From positions 1 through 6,551 of the forward strand of contig DTYO01000018.1 of the NCBI GenBank assembly GCA_012961845.1: a stretch of DNA of 6,551 bases. The letters run 5' to 3'. Each line of letters begins with the position of its first letter. Within the stretch, counting starts at the first letter, position 1. The notes beneath the pieces were generated by a model. That model had not been told where the DNA came from, ran no database searches, and saw only the letters and a list, made by a program, of their open reading frames with translations. A program made the translations under genes and the position numbers. Of the stretch, positions 1 to 6,250 are shown piece by piece. The stretch is from Thermodesulfobacteriaceae bacterium (GTDB taxonomy: Bacteria; Desulfobacterota; Dissulfuribacteria; Dissulfuribacterales; UBA3076).

Positions 1-218
1 AGGTCTTGCCGATGTTTACTCGCCGGCTGAACACCGGGCATTATGAGGTCGAGATACACCCCGCCCTGGATGGCTTTCCGACCGGCGATGACATGAACGA
101 CGCGAGTCGGGTGAACGAAGTTTTTGAGGCAGGTATCCGTTTGGTTCCTGAGCAATACCTTTGGACATTGCAGTGGTTCAAGAATCGGCCGGACAGCGCG
201 CCTTCTCCTTACGCTTAA
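1..218 (+). CDS. Lipid A biosynthesis acyltransferase (LpxL/HtrB family), C-terminal end only
   Basis: The reading frame enters from outside the window (first full codon at position 3) and ends with TAA at 216-218, leaving about 71 residues. The tail carries the pattern seen at the end of LpxL/LpxM/HtrB acyltransferases: an asparagine-rich DDMNDASRVNEVFE stretch, then a VPEQYLWTLQWFKNRP block matching the family's 'P-x-QY-x-W ... R/W-F-K-x-RP' ending. Family members transfer a secondary acyl chain from acyl-ACP onto Kdo2-lipid A at the inner face of the cytoplasmic membrane. The catalytic HX4D/E motif lies upstream, outside the window, so activity cannot be judged. The next gene starts 3 bases after the stop and is a GT9 heptosyltransferase, a usual neighbour in LPS core loci. 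Which paralogue (LpxL, LpxM or LpxP) cannot be told from this fragment. Confidence 0.75.
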   Translation, partial: VLPMFTRRLNTGHYEVEIHPALDGFPTGDDMNDASRVNEVFEAGIRLVPEQYLWTLQWFKNRPDSAPSPYA

Positions 219-221
219 CTC

Positions 222-593
222 TTGACCTCACAACGCCCGCACATTCTGTTGATCAAACAGACATCCCTGGGTGATGTCCTGCACTCTACTGCGCAGGCGC
301 GCGCCATTCGGGAACGATTGCCCGATTGCCGTCTGACGATTCTGACTTCCACCACGGCGCAAGATATCTACCGGCATAACCCGCATGTCGACAGGATCAT
401 TCTCTTCGATCGCTACCAGGTAAAACAGAGTTGGTGGAGACAGCCGGGCTGGGTCGTGCGACATATCGTTGAAACCTTGCGGGAAGTGCGGCGTGAACCC
501 TACGACCTGGCCCTCGATCTGCAGGGCCGCTGGAAAAGTGTCATTTTTCTTTGGGGAGCCCGCGCGTCAAAACGGTTTGTTAAAGGACGCTGA
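222..593 (+). pseudogene. GT9 heptosyltransferase (WaaC/RfaC-like), truncated after the N-terminal domain
   Basis: The product is 123 residues, against roughly 330-350 for intact family members. It shows the GT9 N-terminus clearly: a beta-strand HILLIKQTSLGDVLHS in which D18 matches the proposed catalytic base of WaaC (Asp13 in E. coli, recalled from the literature), then LTILTSTTAQDIY, a VDRIILFD strand and the YDLALDLQGRWKS block. Similarity stops at about GARASKRFVKGR. The TGA at 591-593 follows, and no reading frame downstream resumes a GT9 fold, so the C-terminal half that binds ADP-heptose is absent. This is not a point nonsense mutation, because the bases after 592 do not look like GT9 in any frame. 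The start is a TTG 3 bases after the previous stop with no clear Shine-Dalgarno sequence, so translation is probably coupled to the acyltransferase gene. Intact relatives add L-glycero-D-manno-heptose to the LPS inner core. This copy should be inactive unless the break is an assembly error. Confidence 0.8.
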
Positions 594-753
594 AGAATAT
601 TCCGATATAGAGGAACTCGTAATCCAGGTCAGACCGGATCTTTACAGGGCATTCAGGCGGTGCGTGTGGATGACAATTCATGAAACCGGCATGAGTCCTG
701 TGGAGGTGCACAACATGCTGATTCAGGAGCTGCTCAAGGCAAGGGGATGCTGA
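577..753 (+). CDS. Unrecognised small reading frame, possibly the C-terminal remnant of a lost gene
   Basis: This frame gives 58 residues if it starts at the TTG at 577, but the first five codons lie in the heptosyltransferase remnant, so the native sequence probably begins near 592. The peptide has protein-like character: an acidic start (DAEEYSDIEEL), a basic centre (RPDLYRAFRRC) and an amphipathic, likely helical end (SPVEVHNMLIQELLKARGC). It has two cysteines (residues 29 and 58) and no membrane segment. There is no convincing ribosome binding site before the TTG, which suggests the true start was lost at the junction. I do not recognise the family. It could be the tail of a gene cut by the same event that cut the heptosyltransferase, or a chance frame. 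Confidence 0.35.
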   Translation: MLKDAEEYSDIEELVIQVRPDLYRAFRRCVWMTIHETGMSPVEVHNMLIQELLKARGC

Positions 754-759
754 TTCAGG
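715..759 (+). repeat. 13-bp direct repeat, two exact copies 32 bp apart
   Basis: ATGCTGATTCAGG occurs at 715-727 and again at 747-759. The first copy lies inside the last codons of the small reading frame and the second straddles its TGA stop. The copies are exact and the spacing is short, as after a small slippage duplication. No function is evident. Confidence 0.6.
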
Positions 760-795
760 GTGTGCGGTCACGGGCAGCTGAATCTGGCGTTCTGG

Positions 796-824
796 TTGTC
801 GGTTGCATGAGTACTGATTATATC
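796..824 (+). promoter_or_regulatory. Weak sigma70-like promoter candidate ahead of the oligosaccharyltransferase operon
   Basis: TTGTCG at 796-801 and TATATC at 819-824 are separated by 17 bases. Each hexamer matches 4 of 6 consensus positions. The site lies about 110 bases ahead of the GTG at 933, in the non-coding gap 754-932, where a promoter for the downstream operon would be expected. The match is modest and could be chance. Confidence 0.25.
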
Positions 825-932
825 AAGATCTTCTGTCTTGTGTGTGCAGCATCCTGCAATCGTTGATATTGTATGAATTTGTCCAGTATTCGGTTCCATT
901 CTATGGTATCTGTCTGCAGCATGCGGTAACAT

Positions 933-3191
933 GTGAACCCAGCTCTCTCAACAGGTCATGGGGAAGAAGAAGAAAAAAAAAACACAGTTGGGTCCAGGAA
1001 GAGATCTTCCTCCGGTACACGGAAGGGAAGACCCTCAGCCGCTGGAAATCAGACGTCAGGGCACTCAGGCGGTATGGTGTTATCCTTTGCTCAGAATATC
1101 CCATGGAGGCTGAATCGACGGTGGTTTGTGACTGTTGCCCTCTTGTTCGTTGTTGCAATCGGTCTGCTTGTGCGTCTTGAGGACATTGGAGACTGGAAGG
1201 CACATCCTGAAAGGGCTTTTTTTCAGGGAGAGCCTCTTCTGACAACGGCAGACGGATATTTTTACCTTACCCTTGCAAGGGATCTTGCCGAAGGAGGATA
1301 TGCACGTATAGATGAAAAGCGGGCCGTACCTGATAACCTCAATCGTCCGCTTCCTCCGCCCCTTCTGTCGGTTGCCGCCGCATGTCTGGCAAAAATTTCT
1401 CCGTTTTCCATGAACTGGATAGGCGTGATGCTGCCGTGTTTCCTGGGGGTGCTGCTGATTTTTCCCCTCTACCTGCTGGGGAATTATTATTCCGGACCGG
1501 TGATGGGGCTCACGGCCGCTCTCATGGGACTGCTGTCGAATTACTATGTGTTTCGAAGCGGCCTTGGCTGGTTCGATACAGACTGTATGAATGTGACCTG
1601 GGCCATGTGCGCGGCCTATTTTTTTTTGAAATTCGGTACTGAAATCTGTCCCGTGAGGTATTTCTATTTTGCTGGAGGCATGATCGTCTATGGAATGTTC
1701 CTGTGGTGGTGGGACCAGACTCCGTACGTGGTAACCGTGATCAGCGCTGTGCCGTTCTCCGTGGCCCTTTTGTTTTTTTATCGTCCGTCCAGGCGGGAAG
1801 GCATTATTTTCACAGGTGGTGCGGCAACTGTCGCTGCAGCTCTCCTGCTGTGGAAGGGAGTGGATTTCCCTTTGGAACTGTTCGAAGACGTGGCAAATCG
1901 TCTGACATACATTGCCAAGGTGCAGTCTGGCGATTTTCCCAACATAGGCATTACCATTTCTGAGCAGGTTCGACCTGCCATGGAAGAAATTGTCTCCAGG
2001 ACTACAGGCAGTTATCCTGCATTCATCATCGCTGCAGCTGGTCTGTTGTGGCTTTTTTTCGACAAGCCCAGACAGGGGCTTTTCGTCTCGGTTCCGGTAA
2101 TTCTGGCCGTTCTTGCATTCCTGTATGCAAAACGTTTTCTGATTTTCATGGCACCGGTTTCAGCACTGGGAATCGGTTATTTTGTTGCACGAATGTGGGC
2201 TTTCAGGATCAGATTTTCAGCCCTGTATCTTCTGACCCCTCTCCTGCTTCTGCTGCTGGCATGGCCTGCATATGAAAAAGACATGACCGAAACTGTATGG
2301 CCCAAGGTATCCCCTGACATCGTTGCAGGTATGGAACGGATTTCGGGTTCTACACCTGGAGACTCGGTTGTCTGGGCATGGTGGGATCACGGGTATCCCA
2401 TCAACTACTGGGCTCGGCGGGCAACCGTGAATGACGGGTCCATACACAATCCTGAGCGCACGGTTTACAATGCTATGCCGTATTCCACTTCGAATCCACG
2501 TCTTGCCGCCAATTTCATCCGTTTTTACGTGGCAAGGGGAATGGGCGGCATCAATAGTTTCTATAGATCTGTGGGAATGGACAGACACAGGGGGCTGGAA
2601 CTGATCAGAGAGATCCTGGCCGCAGGGCCTAAAAAGGGGCGGGAAGTCATAGAAAAAGCCGTGTCCGGCATTTCAGGTCCTCAGATGACTACGAATCAGT
2701 GGATGAGATTTTTCTTCCCGCCAAACCGGCTGAAAACCTATCTGTTTATTGACAGGGGAATGGCCCTGACCAGTGACTGGTGGTTCTGGTTCGGGTCATG
2801 GAATATAGAGAAACATGACGGCGTTCAGCCAATATTCCATGCATGGTTCAATGTAGTGCTCAATCATAACGAGGCTAGGAACGAAGAAGGCCTGTTGGTT
2901 GATCTGAATAAGGGCGAATTGTTTTTCAAGGGACACAGATATGTTCTGGCAAAGGCACTGATAAATGACGGCAGGAAGCTCAGGCCGATTGATTTCGGCC
3001 GGAAAGATGGCTTGTCTTTTGAAATCCTCGCGCCTGCCGGTTTCGCAGCGGTCGAAGATGTGCATATCAGTGAATCCGTTTTCAACAAGCTGTTTTTGAG
3101 ATACATGCGTATCAAAGATTATTTCAAACCCATCGATCTGAAGACACCTTCCTACCAGGTATGGGAGGTGACGGGAGACAGACTGGAATAG
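933..3191 (+). CDS. STT3/PglB-type oligosaccharyltransferase
   Basis: This is a GT66-family membrane enzyme that transfers a glycan from a polyprenyl carrier to asparagine in exported proteins, with its active site on the periplasmic side. From the GTG at 933 it has 752 residues: a basic cytoplasmic tail (to about 62), about 11-13 hydrophobic segments between residues 63 and 446, and a soluble C-terminal domain. Family signatures in order are an acidic residue in the first external loop (D107 in TTADGYFY), R208 plus the D215-x-D217 pair (RSGLGWFDTD), a TIxE motif (TISE, E344) in the large external loop, R401 in a YAKRFLIF segment, and the sequon-binding motif as WWDHG at 483-487. The start is uncertain. 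The GTG at 933 and the in-frame ATG at 1074 both have weak ribosome binding sites, while a better-looking ATG at 958 is one base out of frame because of the A10 run at 973-982. A DPM1-like GT2 gene follows 11 bases after the stop, so the two are likely co-transcribed. Confidence 0.9.
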   Translation: MNPALSTGHGEEEEKKNTVGSRKRSSSGTRKGRPSAAGNQTSGHSGGMVLSFAQNIPWRLNRRWFVTVALLFVVAIGLLVRLEDIGDWKAHPERAFFQGEPLLTTADGYFYLTLARDLAEGGYARIDEKRAVPDNLNRPLPPPLLSVAAACLAKISPFSMNWIGVMLPCFLGVLLIFPLYLLGNYYSGPVMGLTAALMGLLSNYYVFRSGLGWFDTDCMNVTWAMCAAYFFLKFGTEICPVRYFYFAGGMIVYGMFLWWWDQTPYVVTVISAVPFSVALLFFYRPSRREGIIFTGGAATVAAALLLWKGVDFPLELFEDVANRLTYIAKVQSGDFPNIGITISEQVRPAMEEIVSRTTGSYPAFIIAAAGLLWLFFDKPRQGLFVSVPVILAVLAFLYAKRFLIFMAPVSALGIGYFVARMWAFRIRFSALYLLTPLLLLLLAWPAYEKDMTETVWPKVSPDIVAGMERISGSTPGDSVVWAWWDHGYPINYWARRATVNDGSIHNPERTVYNAMPYSTSNPRLAANFIRFYVARGMGGINSFYRSVGMDRHRGLELIREILAAGPKKGREVIEKAVSGISGPQMTTNQWMRFFFPPNRLKTYLFIDRGMALTSDWWFWFGSWNIEKHDGVQPIFHAWFNVVLNHNEARNEEGLLVDLNKGELFFKGHRYVLAKALINDGRKLRPIDFGRKDGLSFEILAPAGFAAVEDVHISESVFNKLFLRYMRIKDYFKPIDLKTPSYQVWEVTGDRLE
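973..982 (+). repeat. A10 homopolymer in the 5' end of the oligosaccharyltransferase gene
   Basis: Ten consecutive A follow the AAG-rich codons after the ATG at 958. As sequenced, that ATG reads a 51-codon frame ending at TGA 1111-1113. With one A more (or two fewer) it would read a lysine-rich tail (MGKKKKKK, then NTVGSRKR) straight into the oligosaccharyltransferase. A tract of this length is prone to sequencing error, replication slippage and transcriptional slippage. Confidence 0.8.
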
Positions 3192-3202
3192 GCGCAGATT
3201 AC

Positions 3203-4084
3203 ATGCAGCAGGAAAAGAAGAACAACAGGGGGACGGTGTCCGTATCCGTGGTAATCCCCGTATTCAATGAAGAATCCGTGATAGGGGATATCGTCGGGGA
3301 GGTCCGCAGTCGGTATCCTGATTATGAGGTGATAGTGGTGGATGATGGGAGCACCGACCAGACTGCAGCAGTGGCTGCCCATGCCGGTGCCGTCGTGGTC
3401 AGGCATCCCTACAATGTCGGCAACGGAGCAGCGGTGAAGACCGGTATCCGTACGGCCAGGGGTGTTTTGATAGTGCTTATGGACGGTGACGGGCAGCACG
3501 ATCCGGCCGATATCTGGAGTCTGCTGGAGGAGGCAGACGGTTTCGATCTGGTGGTTGGAGCAAGAAAGAGCAAAGGCCATGCTTCCGTATGGAGGCGGTT
3601 TGCAAACTGGTGTTACAACTGTTTGGCTACTTATGTCACGAATTTCCCGGTGAAGGATCTTACATCCGGATTCAGGGTGTTTCACAGGGATACGGTGCTC
3701 CAGTTTCTGAATCTCTTTCCCAACACTTTTTCTTATCCAACCACCAGCACTCTTGCATATCTGAGAAGTGGGCATACTGTCAGATATGTTTCCATTTCCG
3801 CCCGTCCGAGGGTGGGGAAGAGCAAGATCAGGCTGCTCCGGGACGGATATCGTTTCCTTCTCATCCTCATGCGGATTGCCACCCTGTTTTCCCCTCTGAA
3901 GATATTTCTGCCCATCAGTTTTTTCTTCTGCGGTACAGGTATGGCCTACTATGGATACACATTTTTTGCCTATCACCGATTCACCAACATGTCGGCCCTC
4001 CTGCTCAGTGTGAGTGTGATGGTTTTTCTGCTGGGACTGGTTTCAGAGCAGATAACACAGTTGCGCTATGACAGGGTTGGATGA
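3203..4084 (+). CDS. Membrane-anchored GT2 glycosyltransferase, dolichyl/polyprenyl-phosphate mannose synthase-like
   Basis: From the ATG at 3203 the product has 293 residues. It has a GT-A fold with SVSVVIPVFNEE near residues 13-24, the nucleotide-sugar motif DDGSTD at 47-52, NVGNGAAVKTGI, and the metal-binding DGDGQHDP at 94-101. Together these are typical of the DPM1-like branch of GT2. The LTSGFRVF block at about 153-160 is also usual for this branch. Two C-terminal hydrophobic segments (about 228-257 and 262-282) anchor it in the membrane, and the end (GLVSEQITQLRYDR) resembles that of bacterial polyprenyl-phosphate glycosyltransferases. Relatives load a single sugar from a nucleotide donor onto a polyprenyl phosphate at the cytoplasmic face. 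An upstream in-frame ATG at 3161 would overlap the preceding gene by 31 bases and adds a 14-residue tail with no family resemblance. I prefer 3203, which lies 11 bases after the preceding stop with a GGAATAGG stretch before it. The donor sugar cannot be read. Confidence 0.87.
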   Translation: MQQEKKNNRGTVSVSVVIPVFNEESVIGDIVGEVRSRYPDYEVIVVDDGSTDQTAAVAAHAGAVVVRHPYNVGNGAAVKTGIRTARGVLIVLMDGDGQHDPADIWSLLEEADGFDLVVGARKSKGHASVWRRFANWCYNCLATYVTNFPVKDLTSGFRVFHRDTVLQFLNLFPNTFSYPTTSTLAYLRSGHTVRYVSISARPRVGKSKIRLLRDGYRFLLILMRIATLFSPLKIFLPISFFFCGTGMAYYGYTFFAYHRFTNMSALLLSVSVMVFLLGLVSEQITQLRYDRVG

Positions 4085-4976
4085 AGGTGCGGCCGGAAAA
4101 CCGGCGGATCCGGAAATGGATATTTCGGTCATAGTGGTTACCCTGGCACGGAAGACCCTGTACAAGCTGCTCTCGGGGATATTCAGTCAGGAAACTGATA
4201 GGCGGTTTGAGGTGATTTTGATTCTCCAGGGGGAACTGGATACCTCACAGTTGAAAAATATAGACACCCGGGGGCGTCCGCTTAGGATCATCCGGAAGCC
4301 GTTTGGCCTGGGGGTGGGGAGGTACAGAAACGAAGGCATTAGGCAGGCCTGGGGCGGGGTGCTCGTTTTTGTAGATGACGATGAATGGCCGGCTGATTCC
4401 AGATGGCTCAATGACCTGACAGGGCCGGTTTTTGCAGGAAATGCACTTGTCACTACTTCAGGCACGAGGATTCCCGAAACGGGCTGTTATCTTGTGGACT
4501 GCATCGGTCTGCTGGGATTTCCGGGCGGGGCCAACCTTGGTTTCGAAAAGGTATGGCCGGTGACCGGGGATGGATGGACCGATCATCTGTGTACGGGAAA
4601 TTTTGCTTTTTCAAGAAAGGCGGCGGTCAGCTTCAATGAAGGTCTCAAGACCGGTGCCGAAGACAACGATCTCGCAGACAGACTCAGGGAAAAAGATATC
4701 CGCATCAAATATGTCCGATCGGCTACGATCTGGCATGTCCCCAGGCAGGGGATGGCGGATTTCATAAAATGGCATTTCCACCGAGGGGGGGCCATCGCAG
4801 AATTCATGCGACATTCTTCGATCGGGAGGTCACACGTTTCAGGGAGGGGAAGAGCGGTTGTCAACACCATTTCCAGTGCCTGGAACACCCGGTTTTTCCC
4901 CGGGGTATGCTTCCTGCTCGTAATGCAGTACACTGTAACCCTGTGCGGTTTTTTCCGGGGAATGGTGAGAAATTGA
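4068..4976 (+). CDS. GT2 family glycosyltransferase with a C-terminal membrane segment
   Basis: The product has 302 residues and a GT-A fold. It opens with MDISVIVVTLAR (residues 17-28), followed by a strand FEVILILQG, the block GLGVGRYRNEGIRQAWG in which the R/N residues typical of GT2 contact the donor, and the metal-site motif VDDDEWP at 102-108. The acceptor-side motif GAEDNDLADRL at 196-206 supplies the ED pair usually proposed as catalytic base. A single hydrophobic stretch at about 277-297 may tether it to the membrane. Its ATG overlaps the end of the preceding gene by 17 bases, which suggests translational coupling. An internal ATG at 4116 (MDISVIVV) is an alternative start nearer the usual GT2 N-terminus. 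It probably adds one sugar to the glycan handled by the operon. Donor and acceptor are unknown, and I do not recognise a named orthologue. Confidence 0.85.
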   Translation: MTGLDEGAAGKPADPEMDISVIVVTLARKTLYKLLSGIFSQETDRRFEVILILQGELDTSQLKNIDTRGRPLRIIRKPFGLGVGRYRNEGIRQAWGGVLVFVDDDEWPADSRWLNDLTGPVFAGNALVTTSGTRIPETGCYLVDCIGLLGFPGGANLGFEKVWPVTGDGWTDHLCTGNFAFSRKAAVSFNEGLKTGAEDNDLADRLREKDIRIKYVRSATIWHVPRQGMADFIKWHFHRGGAIAEFMRHSSIGRSHVSGRGRAVVNTISSAWNTRFFPGVCFLLVMQYTVTLCGFFRGMVRN

Positions 4977-5194
4977 TCCAGGCAATGTGCTGATTCCGGA
5001 ATGGACAGGTGAATTGCTCGAATCATGCCTGATATCTGATTGTGGAGTTTCCTGCCCGCTGATGTCCCCCATTGCCATTGCTCAATCCGGGATTAAATGT
5101 CAAAAAGATATTGATATCTGTCCAGGATCTTCATGTTGTTCTATGATCTCCGGGGATCGCATATGGAATGTATATCAGTGCGTTTTGTTTTTGT
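4977..5194. other. Convergent intergenic gap
   Basis: This stretch separates the end of the plus-strand operon from the end of the minus-strand glycosyltransferase. I see no credible gene and no strong GC-rich hairpin with a T run for the plus-strand operon. A short imperfect palindrome (GATCTCCGGGGATC, 5147-5160) is present but has no adjoining T tract. Confidence 0.5.
5101..5119 (-). terminator. Weak AT-rich inverted repeat with T run, possible terminator of the minus-strand gene
   Basis: AGATAT (5106-5111) and ATATCT (5114-5119) form a 6-bp inverted repeat. Read on the minus strand it is followed by a run of T. The stem is AT-rich and the loop must open a pair to form, so termination would be inefficient. 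It lies about 75 bases past the stop codon of the minus-strand glycosyltransferase. Confidence 0.2.
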
Positions 5195-6112
5195 CTAAAG
5201 AAGAGATTTTCTGCGCCTTGTCCCCTGCCTTATTTTCCTCAGGGTATACCGTAACCCGCCGTGTTTCAGTCCGGAATAAAGCTGGAACAGCCTGTAGGAA
5301 AACCTGAGATATCGCCCTCTAAGGGAATGTGCCGGAGGAAAATTGAATTTTTTTTCAAGATAGATCTCCTCCACCTCCTGAGAGGAGTCGATCTCTGCAA
5401 GATTTGTCTTCTGCTTCTGGTGCAGTCTGAAAGCACCCAAGAATGAATCCAGCCTGTAGAATTTTTCAGGCCCTTCGTTCAGAAGGAACCGGATTATCAT
5501 GTCATTGTCCATGATCCTGTGGAGGGATTCATCGAATTTTCCGAAACGGCGATGGACTTCCTTCCTCCAGAACATCGCCTGGTTGTAAGAGTTCATATTC
5601 TCGTAGACAAAATGCGGGGTTCTGGCCCTGAGCGCATAGGTCTTGTCTACTATCATATGCTTTTCATCTATGGAATACCAGTTGCCGTAACAGACCGTAA
5701 TTCTGGGGTGATTCTCAAAGGCCTGAAAAATTTTTTGAAACGCTCCTGGGAGAAATACATCGTCGGCATTGAGCCAGCAATAATAGTCGCCGGTGGCTCG
5801 CTGGAATCCCCTGTTCAGGGCATGGGACTGTCCCCTGTCCGGTTCTGATGTCCGGTATGCCAGCCGGGTGTCGTATTTTCTGAGGATCCCGCAGGTTTCA
5901 TCCGATGAGCCTCCGTCGATCACGATGATTTCCGTATCGGGCCAGTTCTGGTTCAGGATGGAAAGAATGGACCTCTCTATATAGCGGCCGGAGTTGAGAG
6001 AGGGGATGACCACCGAGATTTTCTTTGTGTAAGGTCCTCGGAAGGACCGTTGCCTGCAGATTGTTTTGTTGCGGACAAAGTTTCTGATATTGGCTGAATT
6101 TTCATCTTTCAT
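5195..6112 (-). CDS. GT2 family glycosyltransferase (WcaA-like)
   Basis: From the ATG at 6110-6112 the product has 305 residues and no membrane segment. Motifs in order are KKISVVIPSLNSG (about 31-42), the donor-binding IDGGSSDET at about 65-73, SEPDRGQSHALNRGF (about 89-103), LNADD at 114-118 for metal and nucleotide binding, YNQAMFWRKEV with a conserved Q, and MDND at 201-204 in the position of the catalytic acidic pair. SEPDRG...ALNRG with LNADD is characteristic of a large GT2 subgroup found in LPS, capsule and exopolysaccharide clusters. The C-terminus is very basic and may sit against the membrane. The frame stays open to an ATG at 6224-6226, but the extra 38 residues (tyrosine-, arginine- and proline-rich) resemble no GT2 N-terminus and are encoded by a repeat-like inverted repeat, so I chose the inner start. 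Neither start has a well-spaced ribosome binding site. It is transcribed towards the operon and so is a separate unit. Its substrate is unknown. Confidence 0.85.
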   Translation of the reverse strand: MKDENSANIRNFVRNKTICRQRSFRGPYTKKISVVIPSLNSGRYIERSILSILNQNWPDTEIIVIDGGSSDETCGILRKYDTRLAYRTSEPDRGQSHALNRGFQRATGDYYCWLNADDVFLPGAFQKIFQAFENHPRITVCYGNWYSIDEKHMIVDKTYALRARTPHFVYENMNSYNQAMFWRKEVHRRFGKFDESLHRIMDNDMIIRFLLNEGPEKFYRLDSFLGAFRLHQKQKTNLAEIDSSQEVEEIYLEKKFNFPPAHSLRGRYLRFSYRLFQLYSGLKHGGLRYTLRKIRQGTRRRKSLL

Positions 6113-6148
6113 GTATGTTGGTATAGCCTGTATTTCCCTTTTTTTGGG

Positions 6149-6184
6149 CGGCGGAGCGCCTATGTAATGTGCGTTATACCGCCG
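6149..6184. repeat. GC-rich inverted repeat, likely an extragenic palindromic element
   Basis: CGGCGG at 6149-6154 and CCGCCG at 6179-6184 are exact inverted arms around a 24-base core containing AGCGCC and TGTGCGTTATA. The combination of GCGCC, TGCGTTA and GGCGGAG elements resembles the small extragenic 'TGCGTTA' palindromes scattered in many proteobacterial genomes, though this copy is degenerate. It sits in the 5' extension of the minus-strand glycosyltransferase frame. Confidence 0.45.
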
Positions 6185-6230
6185 AGCATTGTAACGGGCG
6201 TCTGTCCATAAAAGGTTTTTTCCCATCCTC

Positions 6231-6236
6231 TTTATA
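6231..6236 (-). promoter_or_regulatory. -10-like TATAAA for the minus-strand glycosyltransferase
   Basis: On the minus strand TATAAA lies just ahead of the outer ATG (6226). A transcript starting about 7 bases downstream would begin at or near that ATG, which would favour the inner start at 6112. The nearest -35-like hexamer (TTGCAT, 6258-6263) is 21 bases away, too far for a good sigma70 promoter. Confidence 0.2.
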
Positions 6237-6250
6237 AGCCTTTGCAGGGT

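Noticed and set aside
702..753. GGAGGT at 702-707, seven bases ahead of ATG 715
   Set aside because: The spacing is ideal for a ribosome binding site, but the frame it would start is only 12 codons and is the tail of the small reading frame. GGAGGTG is explained by its Val-Glu-Val codons.
747..866. A 39-codon frame starting at ATG 747, overlapping the previous stop, with AAGG at 736-739 and a VVGC lipobox-like tetrad
   Set aside because: The hydrophobic stretch before the cysteine is too short for a lipoprotein signal, the rest is not protein-like, and the ATG belongs to a short direct repeat.
842..1180. A 112-codon plus-strand frame over the start of the oligosaccharyltransferase
   Set aside because: It overlaps the oligosaccharyltransferase N-terminus in another frame, has no recognisable motif and starts at GTG without a ribosome binding site.
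3152..3976. A 274-codon open frame on the minus strand, antisense to the DPM1-like glycosyltransferase
   Set aside because: It lies almost wholly opposite a gene with clear GT2 motifs. Its translation is rich in Cys, His and Pro with no recognisable domain, as expected for an antisense shadow.
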